This document shows, piece by piece, positions 44,112-52,279 of a stretch of 64,000 nucleotides of DNA; position 1 is the first letter of the stretch; each line of letters begins with the position of its first letter. Origin of the DNA: Rothia dentocariosa ATCC 17931. Its GTDB lineage: Bacteria > Actinomycetota > Actinomycetes > Actinomycetales > Micrococcaceae. Location: the NCBI RefSeq assembly GCF_000164695.2, contig NC_014643.1, forward strand, positions 1,550,001 to 1,614,000, written 5' to 3'. The notes beneath the pieces were generated by a model. That model was not told where the DNA came from. It saw only the letters and a program-made list of their open reading frames with translations, and made no database searches. The position numbers and the translations under genes were made by a program.

Positions 44112-44299
44112 AGTACATCCGAACAAACCTCAGTATTCAATATTATAAGCTTGATGTTCGTGATTCTGGATACATTATCCGCAATGAACCAAGGATTAGA
44201 GGAAGACGAGACACAGAACGTTTAGTCGTTGGGAGTAATGGAGATATTTATTATACTCCTGATCATTACAGGACTTTTGTTCTTCTGAAAGGACTATAA
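44105..44299 (+). pseudogene. Silent toxin-tail fragment: RNase module end (tail 2)
   Basis: An open frame without start whose last 50 residues follow the RNase pattern: Y-Y-K-L-D-V, R-I-R-G-R-R-D-T-E-R-L-V-V-G-S-N-G-D-I-Y-Y, TPDHYRTFVLLKGL. The Arg and His positions are kept. The position of the catalytic Glu (Y-T-E in the toxin) reads Lys, if the alignment is right. The part before it is missing or unrecognisable, so this is a shortened cassette. The next immunity gene begins three bases after its stop. Confidence 0.72.
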
Positions 44300-44301
44300 A
44301 T

Positions 44302-44877
44302 ATGACTATTGATTTTAAAATGGATGAAAGATATCCTATAACACCAAATATTTATCTAAAAGGAGAGCCTATTCACCATAATAGGATAGATTCATTAGTT
44401 TCTTCTGGGTGGGAAATTATTGAAATTAGAGGAAATGTTATTATCGATTTTGATACCATGACATCTGAAATACTTCGTGCTATTAAATGTCCCTGGGATA
44501 TTCCGGATTATGGTTCGCAATGGACATTAGATTATATTGAGGATATTGATCAATGGCTGGATATATCGCATGGTTTTTTTGTGTATATATCTAATTTTGA
44601 TGATATTATTCTCAAGAATTCTCGAATAGCAAGTTATCTTTGCCAGCATCTCCACCGGTTGCAAACCAGGTACCGTTGGGAGCTTTTGGAGGAAGGAGAA
44701 GCGAACCTTAAATTTACCTACGGTTTTGAATGTTCTGAGAAGAATCTTTCGCTGGTGCGGGATTTTTTCCAGGGATATGTGGTAGTTGTGGATAGGTTTG
44801 AACCTGAGCATCCTGAGCTTGAGAGTGCGGAGGCCCTGGGTCCTTTCGTGGATGAGTATCTGCATTTGCCAGAGTAG
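44302..44877 (+). CDS. Barstar-like immunity protein (subfamily C)
   Basis: 191 residues, quite different in sequence from subfamilies A and B but with the same plan: GWEIIEIRGNVII (strand), a helix TSEILRAIKCPWDIPDYG, QWTLDYIEDIDQWLDISHGF, FVYISNFDDIIL, a helix with LCQHLHRLQTRYRW, then KFTYGFECSEKNLSLVRDFF and YVVVVDRFEPEHPE. The aromatic-acidic loop before SHGFFVYISNF corresponds to the loop that barstar uses. It stands between tail 2 and tail 3, most likely as antidote to tail 2. The 5' half is very AT-rich. Confidence 0.62.
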   Translation: MTIDFKMDERYPITPNIYLKGEPIHHNRIDSLVSSGWEIIEIRGNVIIDFDTMTSEILRAIKCPWDIPDYGSQWTLDYIEDIDQWLDISHGFFVYISNFDDIILKNSRIASYLCQHLHRLQTRYRWELLEEGEANLKFTYGFECSEKNLSLVRDFFQGYVVVVDRFEPEHPELESAEALGPFVDEYLHLPE

Positions 44878-45008
44878 CGGAATAGAATCAATGAACCTAT
44901 ATATAAGAAAAGGCAGGGTTGTCTATGATCGATTGGTGTCGCTTGTGGGCAGCCCTGATGTTCTATATGCCGAACCATGATGAAACGTTTATTTTGATTA
45001 AGGAATAA
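44878..45008 (+). pseudogene. Degenerate toxin-tail scar (tail 3)
   Basis: In one frame Y-D-R-L-V-S-L-V-G-S-P-D-V-L-Y follows the RNase pattern R-L-x-V-G-S-x-x-x-x-Y. After a shift, M-P-N-H-D-E-T-F-I-L-I-K-E-stop (to 45008) matches the D-H-Y-x-T-F-I-L-I end. The start of the module is lost. It is followed seven bases later by a subfamily B immunity gene. Confidence 0.62.
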
Positions 45009-45015
45009 AAATATT

Positions 45016-45664
45016 ATGAATTATTACGAACCTATGGGTTTTTATACTGATGAGTGGGATGACGTCTTTTTCCCGGTTGTTTATGTGCGGGAGGATGGTG
45101 TTTTAGAGCGACAATTAGAGCTGTTGCGGCAGGCTGGGTGGAAGATTATTGAGCTTTCCTGTGAAAAGTTATTGGAGTCTTCGGGGTCTGCGGAAGCTTC
45201 TGTGATGGTTTTTGAGGCTATTGAGTTTCCTGAGGAGATTCCTGATATGCCAGATGATTGGATTCATGAGTATCTTGAGGATTTGCATTGGCTGGATTTG
45301 AGTCAGGGGTTCTTTTTTTGCTCTGAAGAATTATGATGCACTATTCCAGAGCCCTCATGATCCTCATTATTATATGGCGAAGTGGGCTGCACAGCTGTTG
45401 CAGACTGTGGATACTGAGTTGAGGTACCGGTATTCGGAGGATGAGGATGGGGAGTATGATCCTGCGAATATTCTTTATGGTATGGAGGTGTCTCAAGAGC
45501 ATCTTGATCAGGTGTTGGAGTTTTTTGAGGGTCGGGCGATCGTGATTCCTGATTTCGATGAAAATGACCCTGGGGCTGAGTATCCAGTGTATGTTAGAAA
45601 TAAGGAAGATACTATTAGGAGTTGGCGAGGGATGACGGTTGACCCAGAGGATACTGAGGGTTAG
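45016..45664 (+). pseudogene. Immunity gene of subfamily B, frameshifted in a T-run (copy 1)
   Basis: Runs from ATG 45016 through W-K-I-I-E-L-S-C-E-K, EFPEEIPDMPDDWIHEYLED and LHWLDLSQGFFF. The run of seven Ts at 45313-45319 (six in the intact copy at 45998-46003) shifts the frame and causes a stop at 45336. The remainder (MAKWAAQLLQTVDTEL, EVSQEHLDQVLEFFEGRAIV) continues to 45664 in another frame. About 540 bp are almost identical to the next gene, so the duplication is recent. A one-base slip would restore a protein of about 215 residues. Confidence 0.82.
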
Positions 45665-45718
45665 AAGTCGTCCGCGCGCACGGAGAAATCTTCACGCCCA
45701 TTGAGAAGTAGAAATATT

Positions 45719-46327
45719 ATGGTTTTTTATACTGATGAGTGGGATGACGTCTTTTTCCCGGTTATTTATGTTCGGGAGGATGGTGTTTTAGAGCGACAAT
45801 TAGAGCTGTTGCGGCAGGCTGGGTGGAAGATTATTGAGCTTTCCTGTGAAAAGTTATTGGAGTCTTCGGGGTCTGCGGAAGCTTCTGTGATGGTTTTTGA
45901 GGCTATTGAGTTTCCTGAGGAGATTCCTGATATGCCAGATGATTGGATTCATGAGTATCTTGAGGATTTGCATTGGCTGGATTTGAGTCAGGGGTTCTTT
46001 TTTGCTCTGAAGAATTATGATGCACTATTCCAGAGCCCTCATGATCCTCATTATTATATGGCGAAGTGGGCTGCACAGCTGTTGCAGACTGTGGATACTG
46101 AGTTGAGGTACCGGTATTCGGAGGATGAGGATGGGGAGTATGATCCTGCGAATATTCTTTATGGTATGGAGGTGTCTCAAGAGCATCTTGATCAGGTGTT
46201 GGAGTTTTTTGAGGGTCGGGCGATCGTGATTCCTGATTTCGATGAAAATGACCCTGGGGCGGAGCATCCTTTGTATGTGAAGAATAAGGATGAGGTTTTG
46301 GAGAACTGGAAATATGAGAGTAAGTAA
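45719..46327 (+). CDS. Immunity protein of subfamily B (copy 2, intact)
   Basis: 202 residues from ATG 45719; a TTG at 45701 extends the frame, but the homologue at 49648 begins at the same residue (M-x-F-Y). Motifs: VFFPVIYVREDGVLERQLEL, AGWKIIELSCEKLLESSGSA, DDWIHEYLEDLHWLDLSQGF, FALKNYDALF, and VSQEHLDQVLEFFEGRAIVI. The strand, helix, W-x-x-x-x-x-E-D-L loop and F-F-x-x-x-K-N-Y strand follow the same order as in subfamily A, so I infer a distant barstar-like fold. It lies upstream of repeat copy 2 and carries the C-terminal codons that open that repeat. Confidence 0.68.
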   Translation: MVFYTDEWDDVFFPVIYVREDGVLERQLELLRQAGWKIIELSCEKLLESSGSAEASVMVFEAIEFPEEIPDMPDDWIHEYLEDLHWLDLSQGFFFALKNYDALFQSPHDPHYYMAKWAAQLLQTVDTELRYRYSEDEDGEYDPANILYGMEVSQEHLDQVLEFFEGRAIVIPDFDENDPGAEHPLYVKNKDEVLENWKYESK

Positions 46328-46510
46328 TACCAGGGGTTCTCATTTTTGGCTCTTTAACCGGATTTTACAATATTTATTCACGTGGAGTTCTCTTCAGGTA
46401 AATTAGTGGAGATAGTCTCATATAAAAACTATTGGTTCCTGCGGTTTTGCTTTGTTGCAGGGGCCAGTGTTTTTGTGTTTTAAATTTATTAGTCGTGTTT
46501 AAGGGTTGAG
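46272..46510 (+). repeat. 240-bp direct repeat, copy 2
   Basis: Matches 42186-42425. Here it starts in the last codons of the intact subfamily B gene, which suggests that this is the original place of the element, and it ends at the start of toxin tail 5. The match stops abruptly at GGGTTGAG. Confidence 0.9.
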
Positions 46511-46754
46511 CAGTTCTAAAGTTTTCGAGAATAGGCCTATGGGCAGTAAAGATGGTAGCATACTCCCAACAAAAGATAAGGATGGTAATCTTATTACATA
46601 TACTGAATATGATGCAAAACCGCCAGAGTATATCATCAAAGAAAATGGTAAACCAAGACTTAATCGGGGAACACATCGTATCGTAGTAGGAAGCAATGGA
46701 AGTATTTACTATTCGCCAGATCACTATTTAACTTTTGTCCGCCTTGTTGATTAA
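46506..46754 (+). pseudogene. Silent toxin-tail cassette: barnase-like RNase module (tail 5)
   Basis: 82 codons open from TTG 46506. It keeps a nearly complete end module: KVFENRPMGSKDGSILPTKD, NLITYTEYDAKPPEY, LNRGTHRIVVGSNGSIYYSP and DHYLTFVRLVD. Catalytic Glu (Y-T-E-Y), Arg and His are present, and Y-T-E-Y-D is closer to the family consensus than the expressed toxin. The TTG lies at the border of repeat copy 2 and there is no RBS, so I take it as a silent donor cassette and not a gene. The cognate antidote gene starts 18 bp downstream. Confidence 0.8.
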
Positions 46755-46772
46755 TTTGGAAAGGAAACGAAT

Positions 46773-47447
46773 ATGCCTTATGAGGCTTTATATTCTAAAC
46801 CGTTTAATATCCCTGTTTTTATACGAGATAATAATTATTGGGAAAACTATATGCTTCCTTCTCTGCGTCAGGAGGGGTGGCATGTTGTTATAGTTGATTG
46901 CGCAGGGGTTGTGGATGCCTATGATTTTGCTATTCGTTTTATGAATGCTATCAGTTTTGATTGGAGTTCATTCCCGCATAAATTTGATTTGAAATGGGCT
47001 GAAGAATATGCAGAGGATATCGATTGGCTTGATATGCGTCAAGGATTGTTTGTCTACTATAAAAACTTTGAAGATGTTCTATCTATGGCTGACGGTTTAA
47101 ACATGGAGGGTTATGTTAGGTATAGTGTGGATATCCTTTACATTATGAATGCTTATTACCCACGGCGTCCTATGTGGCGTGATGACGAATACGAGGTTCT
47201 TTTTGGGTATGGGCTTGAGGTGTCGAAAGATTCCCTTCCTCGCGTTGAGGAGTATTTTGGAGGTCACGAAATAATCTGTGCTGGTCCTGATACTGAATAC
47301 CCTTGGTCTCAACAGGAAGAGCGGAAGAAGAAATACTTCCCTAATGGTTTTCCCGATCCTCGGTATGATGAGAATGGTACGGAGTGGATTAATGATCCTG
47401 ATGAGTACCCCGAGAGCACATCCTACACTGGCAGTAAGGACTCATAG
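46773..47447 (+). CDS. Barstar-like immunity protein (subfamily A, copy 6)
   Basis: 224 residues, RBS GGAAAGGAAACG before ATG 46773. Motifs: GWHVVIVDCAGVVDAYDFAI, FDLKWAEEYAEDIDWLDMRQ, GLFVYYKNFEDVL, FGYGLEVSKDSLPRVEEYF, and NDPDEYPESTSYTG. It belongs to a sub-branch with copy 7 (D-W-S-S-F or D-W-D-S-F after the helix and W-A-x-E-Y-A in the loop). It follows tail 5 and is its likely antidote. Confidence 0.72.
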   Translation: MPYEALYSKPFNIPVFIRDNNYWENYMLPSLRQEGWHVVIVDCAGVVDAYDFAIRFMNAISFDWSSFPHKFDLKWAEEYAEDIDWLDMRQGLFVYYKNFEDVLSMADGLNMEGYVRYSVDILYIMNAYYPRRPMWRDDEYEVLFGYGLEVSKDSLPRVEEYFGGHEIICAGPDTEYPWSQQEERKKKYFPNGFPDPRYDENGTEWINDPDEYPESTSYTGSKDS

Positions 47448-47552
47448 TATCAAGGCATCTGGTGGTTAGCTAGATGACGTATATGGGTTACACCTCAGGT
47501 CGTGCTCTATATCTTTATTTGCCTCGTGAGTTAATTTTGGGAAAGAAACAGT

Positions 47553-48251
47553 ATGCCATATCAACATAATCTTTCAAAACCCTTCATCGCCCCGATCTTC
47601 ATTGAGGAAGATGGGTATTGGCAGAATTGTATGAAGCCCTATCTTGAGCGTGAAGGGTGGTATATCGCAGAGGTTGATTGTGCTGGGGTGGTAGATGCCC
47701 GGGACTTTGGGCGTCGTCTTTTAACAGCCCTGGATTTCGACTGGGACTCTTTCTTGCATGAGTTCGATACAGAGTGGGCTTATGAATACGCTACTGCAGT
47801 CGATTGGCTTGATCTGCGTCAGGGGTTGTTTGTGTACTATAAAAACTTTGAGGACGTTCTGTCGATGGCGGACCGTTTAGGGAACGATAGTTACGCTATT
47901 TATGCCGTGCATATGGTTGATTATATGCGTCTGGTCTATCCTATGCGTCCTAGCCCACGTCCTCGGTCTGGGGATGATTATGAGGTGACTTTAGGGTACG
48001 GGTTCGGGGTGAGTCGGGCTTCTTTGCCGCGTGTGGAGCAGTTCTTTGCAGGAAATAATGAGATTCTGATTGCTGGCCCGGAGGTGGTGGAGTATCCGTG
48101 GACTTGGCATGAGGAGCGGAAGAAAAAATATTTTCCTCAGGGGTTCCCGGCTCCTCGGTGTGATGAGAGGGGGGAGTGGATTTTTGATCCTGAAAGGTAT
48201 CCGGAGAGTCCCGCGTTTACGGGTGATGCAGGATATCCTGTGGATGAATAG
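47553..48251 (+). CDS. Barstar-like immunity protein (subfamily A, copy 7)
   Basis: 232 residues, RBS GGGAAAG before ATG 47553. Motifs: GWYIAEVDCAGVVDARDFGR, FDTEWAYEYATAVDWLDLRQ, GLFVYYKNFEDVLSMAD, GYGFGVSRASLPRVEQFF. Compared with copy 6 the region after KNFEDVL has an insert with PRPRSGDDYE. No toxin tail precedes it, so the cassette of which it was part has probably lost its toxin end, or it protects against toxins of other strains. Confidence 0.7.
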   Translation: MPYQHNLSKPFIAPIFIEEDGYWQNCMKPYLEREGWYIAEVDCAGVVDARDFGRRLLTALDFDWDSFLHEFDTEWAYEYATAVDWLDLRQGLFVYYKNFEDVLSMADRLGNDSYAIYAVHMVDYMRLVYPMRPSPRPRSGDDYEVTLGYGFGVSRASLPRVEQFFAGNNEILIAGPEVVEYPWTWHEERKKKYFPQGFPAPRCDERGEWIFDPERYPESPAFTGDAGYPVDE

Positions 48252-48256
48252 TCGTC

Positions 48257-48565
48257 TTGAGGTTCAGCCTGTATCCGCATAATTCAACCGGTACTGGGTT
48301 CGAGAATCAATCTATAGATCAGGCATGGGTGCAGGCTTATGAGTTCGATATGGTCAAGGCCGTTCAAACTTTTACAGATTGGTCGCTTGAGAATTTTATG
48401 CTGACCCTGACTGCGAGTAAAGAACCTAGCCTGCAGCAGTACCGGTTTAGTTCTTATGCTGAGTCGCGGTTGTTATCGGCTGCGTTGTGTTCGGTGATGG
48501 ATTCGGTGGATAAGGCTGGTATAACCGAGATCGTGCGCTCGAGTATAACCTATTTGGCGGATTAA
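48257..48565 (+). CDS. Small protein of unknown function in the toxin-immunity array
   Basis: 102 residues from TTG 48257, five bases after the previous stop. I recognise no family. It is predicted to be mostly helical (AWVQAYEFDMVKAVQTFTDW, AESRLLSAALCSVMDSVDKA) with no membrane segment and no signal peptide. It may be a further small immunity protein or a remnant of one. The 200 bp after it hold no gene. Confidence 0.4.
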   Translation: MRFSLYPHNSTGTGFENQSIDQAWVQAYEFDMVKAVQTFTDWSLENFMLTLTASKEPSLQQYRFSSYAESRLLSAALCSVMDSVDKAGITEIVRSSITYLAD

Positions 48566-48765
48566 TAGTCAGAATAATGAAGTCAACTAGCTTGCCGAAT
48601 AGAGTTTCTGTGTACCCTAGATGGCCCGAGGCTTATAGAAATGGGATAAACATGATAGTATTTGAGGTTGAAATTTTGGAATGTTGCTTAAGGGTTTATT
48701 CATAAGGGACTTAGGTAGGTTCTTTATGAATCCCCCTGTGTGGGATTTCTTAAGGAAATAACTAT

Positions 48766-49521
48766 ATGGTTTATGAAAAAGAATATAAGGATGAGTTCGT
48801 TGTTCCGGTGTTCACTCGGGAGAGTGGGTATTGGGAGAAAGTGATGAAGCCTCGTTTGCAGCAGCAGGGTTGGTATATCGCTGAAGTGGATTGTGCTGGT
48901 GTGGATACCTCGCACGAACTTGGGTGCAGGCTTTTACGAGCGCTTGGGTTTAATATTGCTCCGGATCAGTGGGTGAATGGGTTTTGGGTTAAAGATGCTG
49001 TTGAGGAAGCTGATTGGAATGATATGCGTCAGGGTCTTTTTGTATTCTATAAGAACTTTGAAGTTCTCTTTAGCGTACGGGAAGAGTGTTCGCCTTTTTA
49101 TGCTCCGGAGTATGCGCTTCAATTAGCTGAACGTATGAGCTACTACTATTCTGATCTTCGTGGGTATATCTATGAGGAATATCCTGTGGTGGTGGGGTAT
49201 GGTGTTGGTCTTCCCATCTCGTATATTCCGCAGTTTGAGGAGCTGATGGGTGCTGAGAACGTGATGGTTGCTGGTAAGGGTACGCGGTATCCGTGGTCTG
49301 ATTTCGAAGAAGAACAGCGAAGGAATTTCCCGAATGGTGCCCCGGACCCTCTATACGATAAGACAGGTCAGCTCTTTGGTGGGGTTATAAACCATGATCC
49401 GCAGGCTACGGGTATCTATGTTGCTGATCCTCGGTATTATCCTGAACCACCATTTTATGACCCTGCTCTTGCCTCCAAGGTGCACCTAGTGCATAGTGAA
49501 GATGTTGATGATACAGAATAG
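48766..49521 (+). CDS. Barstar-like immunity protein (subfamily A, copy 8, divergent)
   Basis: 251 residues, RBS AAGGAAA before ATG 48766. The core is kept: GWYIAEVDCAGVDTSHELGC, KDAVEEADWNDMRQGLFVFY, KNFEVLF, YPVVVGYGVGLPIS. It has extra residues near 115-125 and a longer C-terminal tail (NFPNGAPDPLYDKTGQLFGG and a further 35 residues). It is the most divergent member of subfamily A. No RNase tail stands directly before it. Confidence 0.7.
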   Translation: MVYEKEYKDEFVVPVFTRESGYWEKVMKPRLQQQGWYIAEVDCAGVDTSHELGCRLLRALGFNIAPDQWVNGFWVKDAVEEADWNDMRQGLFVFYKNFEVLFSVREECSPFYAPEYALQLAERMSYYYSDLRGYIYEEYPVVVGYGVGLPISYIPQFEELMGAENVMVAGKGTRYPWSDFEEEQRRNFPNGAPDPLYDKTGQLFGGVINHDPQATGIYVADPRYYPEPPFYDPALASKVHLVHSEDVDDTE

Positions 49522-49560
49522 TATATAAGCACGTTCGTATATATTGAGGGTTATTCATGA

Positions 49561-49644
49561 TTGGGGTACTGCCGCTTCATGGATGACCCTCAAATTTTTT
49601 TATTTCCGCATCATGATGAGACGTTTATTGTGATTAAGGAGTAG
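49561..49644 (+). pseudogene. Toxin-tail scar (tail 4)
   Basis: The frame ends D-D-P-Q-I-F-L-F-P-H-H-D-E-T-F-I-V-I-K-E-stop, matching the end of tail 3 (N-H-D-E-T-F-I-L-I-K-E) and the general D-H-Y-x-T-F end of the RNase module. Only about 20 codons remain. As with tail 3, a subfamily B immunity gene follows, three bases later. Confidence 0.6.
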
Positions 49645-49647
49645 AAA

Positions 49648-50277
49648 ATGGGCTTTTACGCAGATAAGTCGAATAAGACTTTTTTCCCGGTTGTTTATGT
49701 GCGGGAGGATGGTGTTTTAGAGTGGCAGTTGGAGTTGTTGCGGCAGTCTGGATGGGCGATCATTGAGATTCCCTGCAAAAAATTCAGAATTCCTCAGGGT
49801 CGGAAGAAGCATCCGTCATAGTTTTTGAGGCTATTGAGTTTCCGTATGAGATTCCTCGGCTTCCGGATGATTGGATTCATGAGTATCTTGAGGATTTGCA
49901 TTGGTTGGATTTGAGTCAGGGTGTTTTTGTTGTGCTGCGCGATTATGATGTCATGTTCCATGATCCTAAAGATCCTCATTATTATATGGCTGAATGGGCT
50001 GCAGAGCTGTTGCAGTCTGTGGACGGTGATTTGAGGTTTTATCGTACCTGGAATGAAGATGGGGAGTATGATCCAACACCTGTGCTTTATGCTATGGACG
50101 TTTCTCGGGATACGCTTGATACTGTATTAGAGTTTTTTTGAGGGTCGGGCGATCGTTGTGCCTGATTTTGATGAAGAGGATCCTGGGGCGGAGCATCCTT
50201 TGTATGTGAAGACTAAAGAAGACGCTATCAGTAATTTGAAAGGTATAACGGTCGATCCAGCAGATACTGAGGGTTAG
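49648..50277 (+). pseudogene. Immunity gene of subfamily B with two frameshifts (copy 3)
   Basis: Starts with AAGGAG then ATG 49648: M-G-F-Y-A-D-K, FFPVVYVREDGVLEWQLELL, GWAIIEIPCKK. A base is missing near the A-run at about 49777, and the frame stops at 49819. The family sequence resumes (SVIVFEAIEFPYEIPRLPDD, LHWLDLSQGVFVVLRDYDVM) until a run of seven Ts at 50133-50139, where the other copies have six, gives a stop at 50141. The last part (GRAIVVPDFDEEDPGAEHPL) ends at 50277. It is diverged from copies 1 and 2, so it is an older member. Confidence 0.8.
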
Positions 50278-50290
50278 TTGTATCTTCTGA

Positions 50291-50467
50291 AGAGATGATG
50301 TGACGAATCGTCCAGATCTTCAATTTACTAAAGATGGTAAACGGTACTATGTTGAATGGGATCGTACTACTTCTGGACGTGAAATTGGGCATGCCGAACG
50401 TATTGCGGCTAACGATCCCGCACATGGTGGCATTGAGCTACGTATTGTTGATCCGTATAAAAAATAA
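50291..50467 (+). pseudogene. Silent toxin-tail of a second type (nuclease-like module, tail A)
   Basis: A 58-codon open frame with no RBS: NRPDLQFTKDGKRYYVEWDR, then G-H-A-E-R-I-A-A-N-D-P-A-H-G-G-I-E-L-R. Such R-P-D-L-Q-x-x-x-D-G-K-R-Y-Y-x-E-x-D ends are common at the very C-terminus of Rhs-type toxins. P-D followed by V-E-W-D could be a PD-(D/E)xK-like site; this is a guess. A longer immunity-type gene follows, as expected for a toxin-antidote cassette. Confidence 0.62.
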
Positions 50468-50490
50468 CTATGTTTGAAAGGGTAACCCCT

Positions 50491-51807
50491 ATGGTTGAGG
50501 ATGTTAACCGTTATCGTCTAGCTGGTGGTCGGTATGAGCCTACTACGTATAATTTGGTATTTTTTAGGGGCGATTACCGTCGAGTTGCTACGTATTACCA
50601 AGACTGGGCAAAGAATATAATATTTCCACAGTTTCTGACTAATACTGAAGAAAATCTTGCTGGGGAAGCAATATTTGATGCCTTAAATCCTTTAACACGT
50701 GCAGAGTCAAAGATTATATTTGCTCAATGTCGTAATGGTTGGACCGTTATGTTAACTAATAGTCCTAAGCCGGTAGATTATACAACGATAATGTGGAATA
50801 TGAAAAAGAAATATTTATTGGATAGTGTTTTTATACGTTATGTACCTAATATATACCCGCCAAAAAATTATAAAGAACTCGAAAAATATCGAGAGTCTTA
50901 TGGAAGTATTCGGCTTACATATTATAATGGCTCTGGACAGAAAATCTGTGGTAATAACCGTGGTCGTTCACTGCACCTGGGGCGTGAAGGTGTAAGGAAA
51001 TGGTTTTTTCAAAGTAGTGGTAATCCTTTTGAATTTGAGGATACAAATGTTTACAGTAAACATAAAGTAACTGACCGATTCTCTCCAGAAATATTGCTCC
51101 ATTATGCACGGCAGCTGGGGATTGACCCATATAATCTGAGTTTCTACACTGGTCCTGCACTTGTATGCAATGTAGATGCACCTTGGATGCATGAAAACCC
51201 TGAGTCTTTGCGGCCTTTGAGCTTTGCCCAAGCGCGCAAAGAATATAAACTTGATCATCTTTACGATAGCTATGGTGATGATGAAGACTCATCGAAACCA
51301 TATCTTGATGATGTCCAGAAGAATGAACCTGAAAAATCTGATGAATTCGAGCCTTTAGATGAATATCAGGCTGATTCTCTACGTCTGAGTGAGCTGCAGG
51401 CATTGTTGCCATTACCGGTTGAACAGGTTAGCGTGGGAGATTTGAATTTCTCTTTCACATGTAATAAAGATAATTCTTCCTTTAAGCTCTATGTGGATTG
51501 TGACTGGCGTATCGCTCCAGCACTAGAGAAAAATCGCCTAGAGGAGTTTCCGAAGAATCAGCAAGAGCCTATTAAAGCTCTCCAAGGCGGCATGATAATT
51601 GCCGTTGAAGCGGATACACCAGATGCCTATGATCCGCTTATTACCGTTCGCGATATTCATGGTGAGGACTGGGTAATTCACATCCTGAGCGAAGATGAAA
51701 ATGCTCCGTGGGGTGTCATACAAAATCGGGAACAGATTATCGAAGGCCCCAGTTGGCAGGCTCACGAAGCATGGAAAGAAGCACGCTGCCAGGAGACCGG
51801 AAGGTAA
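50491..51807 (+). CDS. Probable immunity protein for the second toxin type (copy 1)
   Basis: 438 residues from ATG 50491, chosen because AAAGGG lies upstream and the homologue at 52280 starts near the same place; ATG 50470 is in frame but has no RBS. I do not recognise a family. Shared blocks with 52280-53518: YEPTTYNL/YEPTTYEL, the second quarter with VMLTNSPKP / VSVLTNRVP, DRFSPEILLHYARQLGIDPY with NLSFYTG, and a C-terminal WVIHIL, EGPSWQAHEAW. It has a D/E-rich stretch near residues 265-300. Soluble, no membrane segment. Confidence 0.6.
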   Translation: MVEDVNRYRLAGGRYEPTTYNLVFFRGDYRRVATYYQDWAKNIIFPQFLTNTEENLAGEAIFDALNPLTRAESKIIFAQCRNGWTVMLTNSPKPVDYTTIMWNMKKKYLLDSVFIRYVPNIYPPKNYKELEKYRESYGSIRLTYYNGSGQKICGNNRGRSLHLGREGVRKWFFQSSGNPFEFEDTNVYSKHKVTDRFSPEILLHYARQLGIDPYNLSFYTGPALVCNVDAPWMHENPESLRPLSFAQARKEYKLDHLYDSYGDDEDSSKPYLDDVQKNEPEKSDEFEPLDEYQADSLRLSELQALLPLPVEQVSVGDLNFSFTCNKDNSSFKLYVDCDWRIAPALEKNRLEEFPKNQQEPIKALQGGMIIAVEADTPDAYDPLITVRDIHGEDWVIHILSEDENAPWGVIQNREQIIEGPSWQAHEAWKEARCQETGR

Positions 51808-51913
51808 AAGCCTAAATATTGGTGACGAAAACTCGTACACCTGCAAACTCTATCCGATACTATCGCTAATGTAGATCATTACATCCCCCGCCCCATGACG
51901 AAGGAATAAATAC

Positions 51914-52243
51914 ATGGCACTCATAAGCCCCGTTACCAGTCAGAACGACGACTTACAGCGCACCATCGAGCAATTACATTATCAGGGCGCTGAGGATATT
52001 CTTGTTAATGCCCCTCAGCAGAGTGCTTACGGCTACCAAGTAGGGTATAACCATCCCGAGTTGCAGTACACGCTTGATGGTAAACGGTACTATGTCCTCT
52101 GGCTGACTGAAGAGAGCAAGCTCGCGCAGTATAAGGCACAGCGTATAGCTGCTAATGACCCAGAACATGGAGGGATAGAAATACGTACTGTGCGGGAATA
52201 CGATGATCCTGCAACGAAGACCTTTACCCGTTCCGCATCCTAA
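51914..52243 (+). CDS. Small protein carrying a second-type toxin tail (tail B)
   Basis: 109 residues from ATG 51914 with AAGGA nine bases upstream, so unlike other tails it has its own start signals. The last 60 residues match tail A: P-E-L-Q-Y-T-L-D-G-K-R-Y-Y-V, RIAANDPEHGGIEIR. P-D has become P-E, and V-E-W-D has become V-L-W-L, so if these were catalytic it is inactive. The first 45 residues (ISPVTSQNDDLQRTIEQLHY) are new. It could be an orphan cassette that captured a start, or a decoy. Confidence 0.55.
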   Translation: MALISPVTSQNDDLQRTIEQLHYQGAEDILVNAPQQSAYGYQVGYNHPELQYTLDGKRYYVLWLTEESKLAQYKAQRIAANDPEHGGIEIRTVREYDDPATKTFTRSAS

Positions 52244-52279
52244 ATTCTTACGTAGCGATAACAGACAGAATAGAGTGTT

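Noticed and set aside
45374..45664. Separate 96-residue gene
   Set aside because: It is the second half of the frameshifted subfamily B immunity gene; the intact neighbour at 45719 shows one continuous protein.
49896..50141. Separate 81-residue gene
   Set aside because: It is the middle part of the doubly frameshifted subfamily B gene at 49648-50277.
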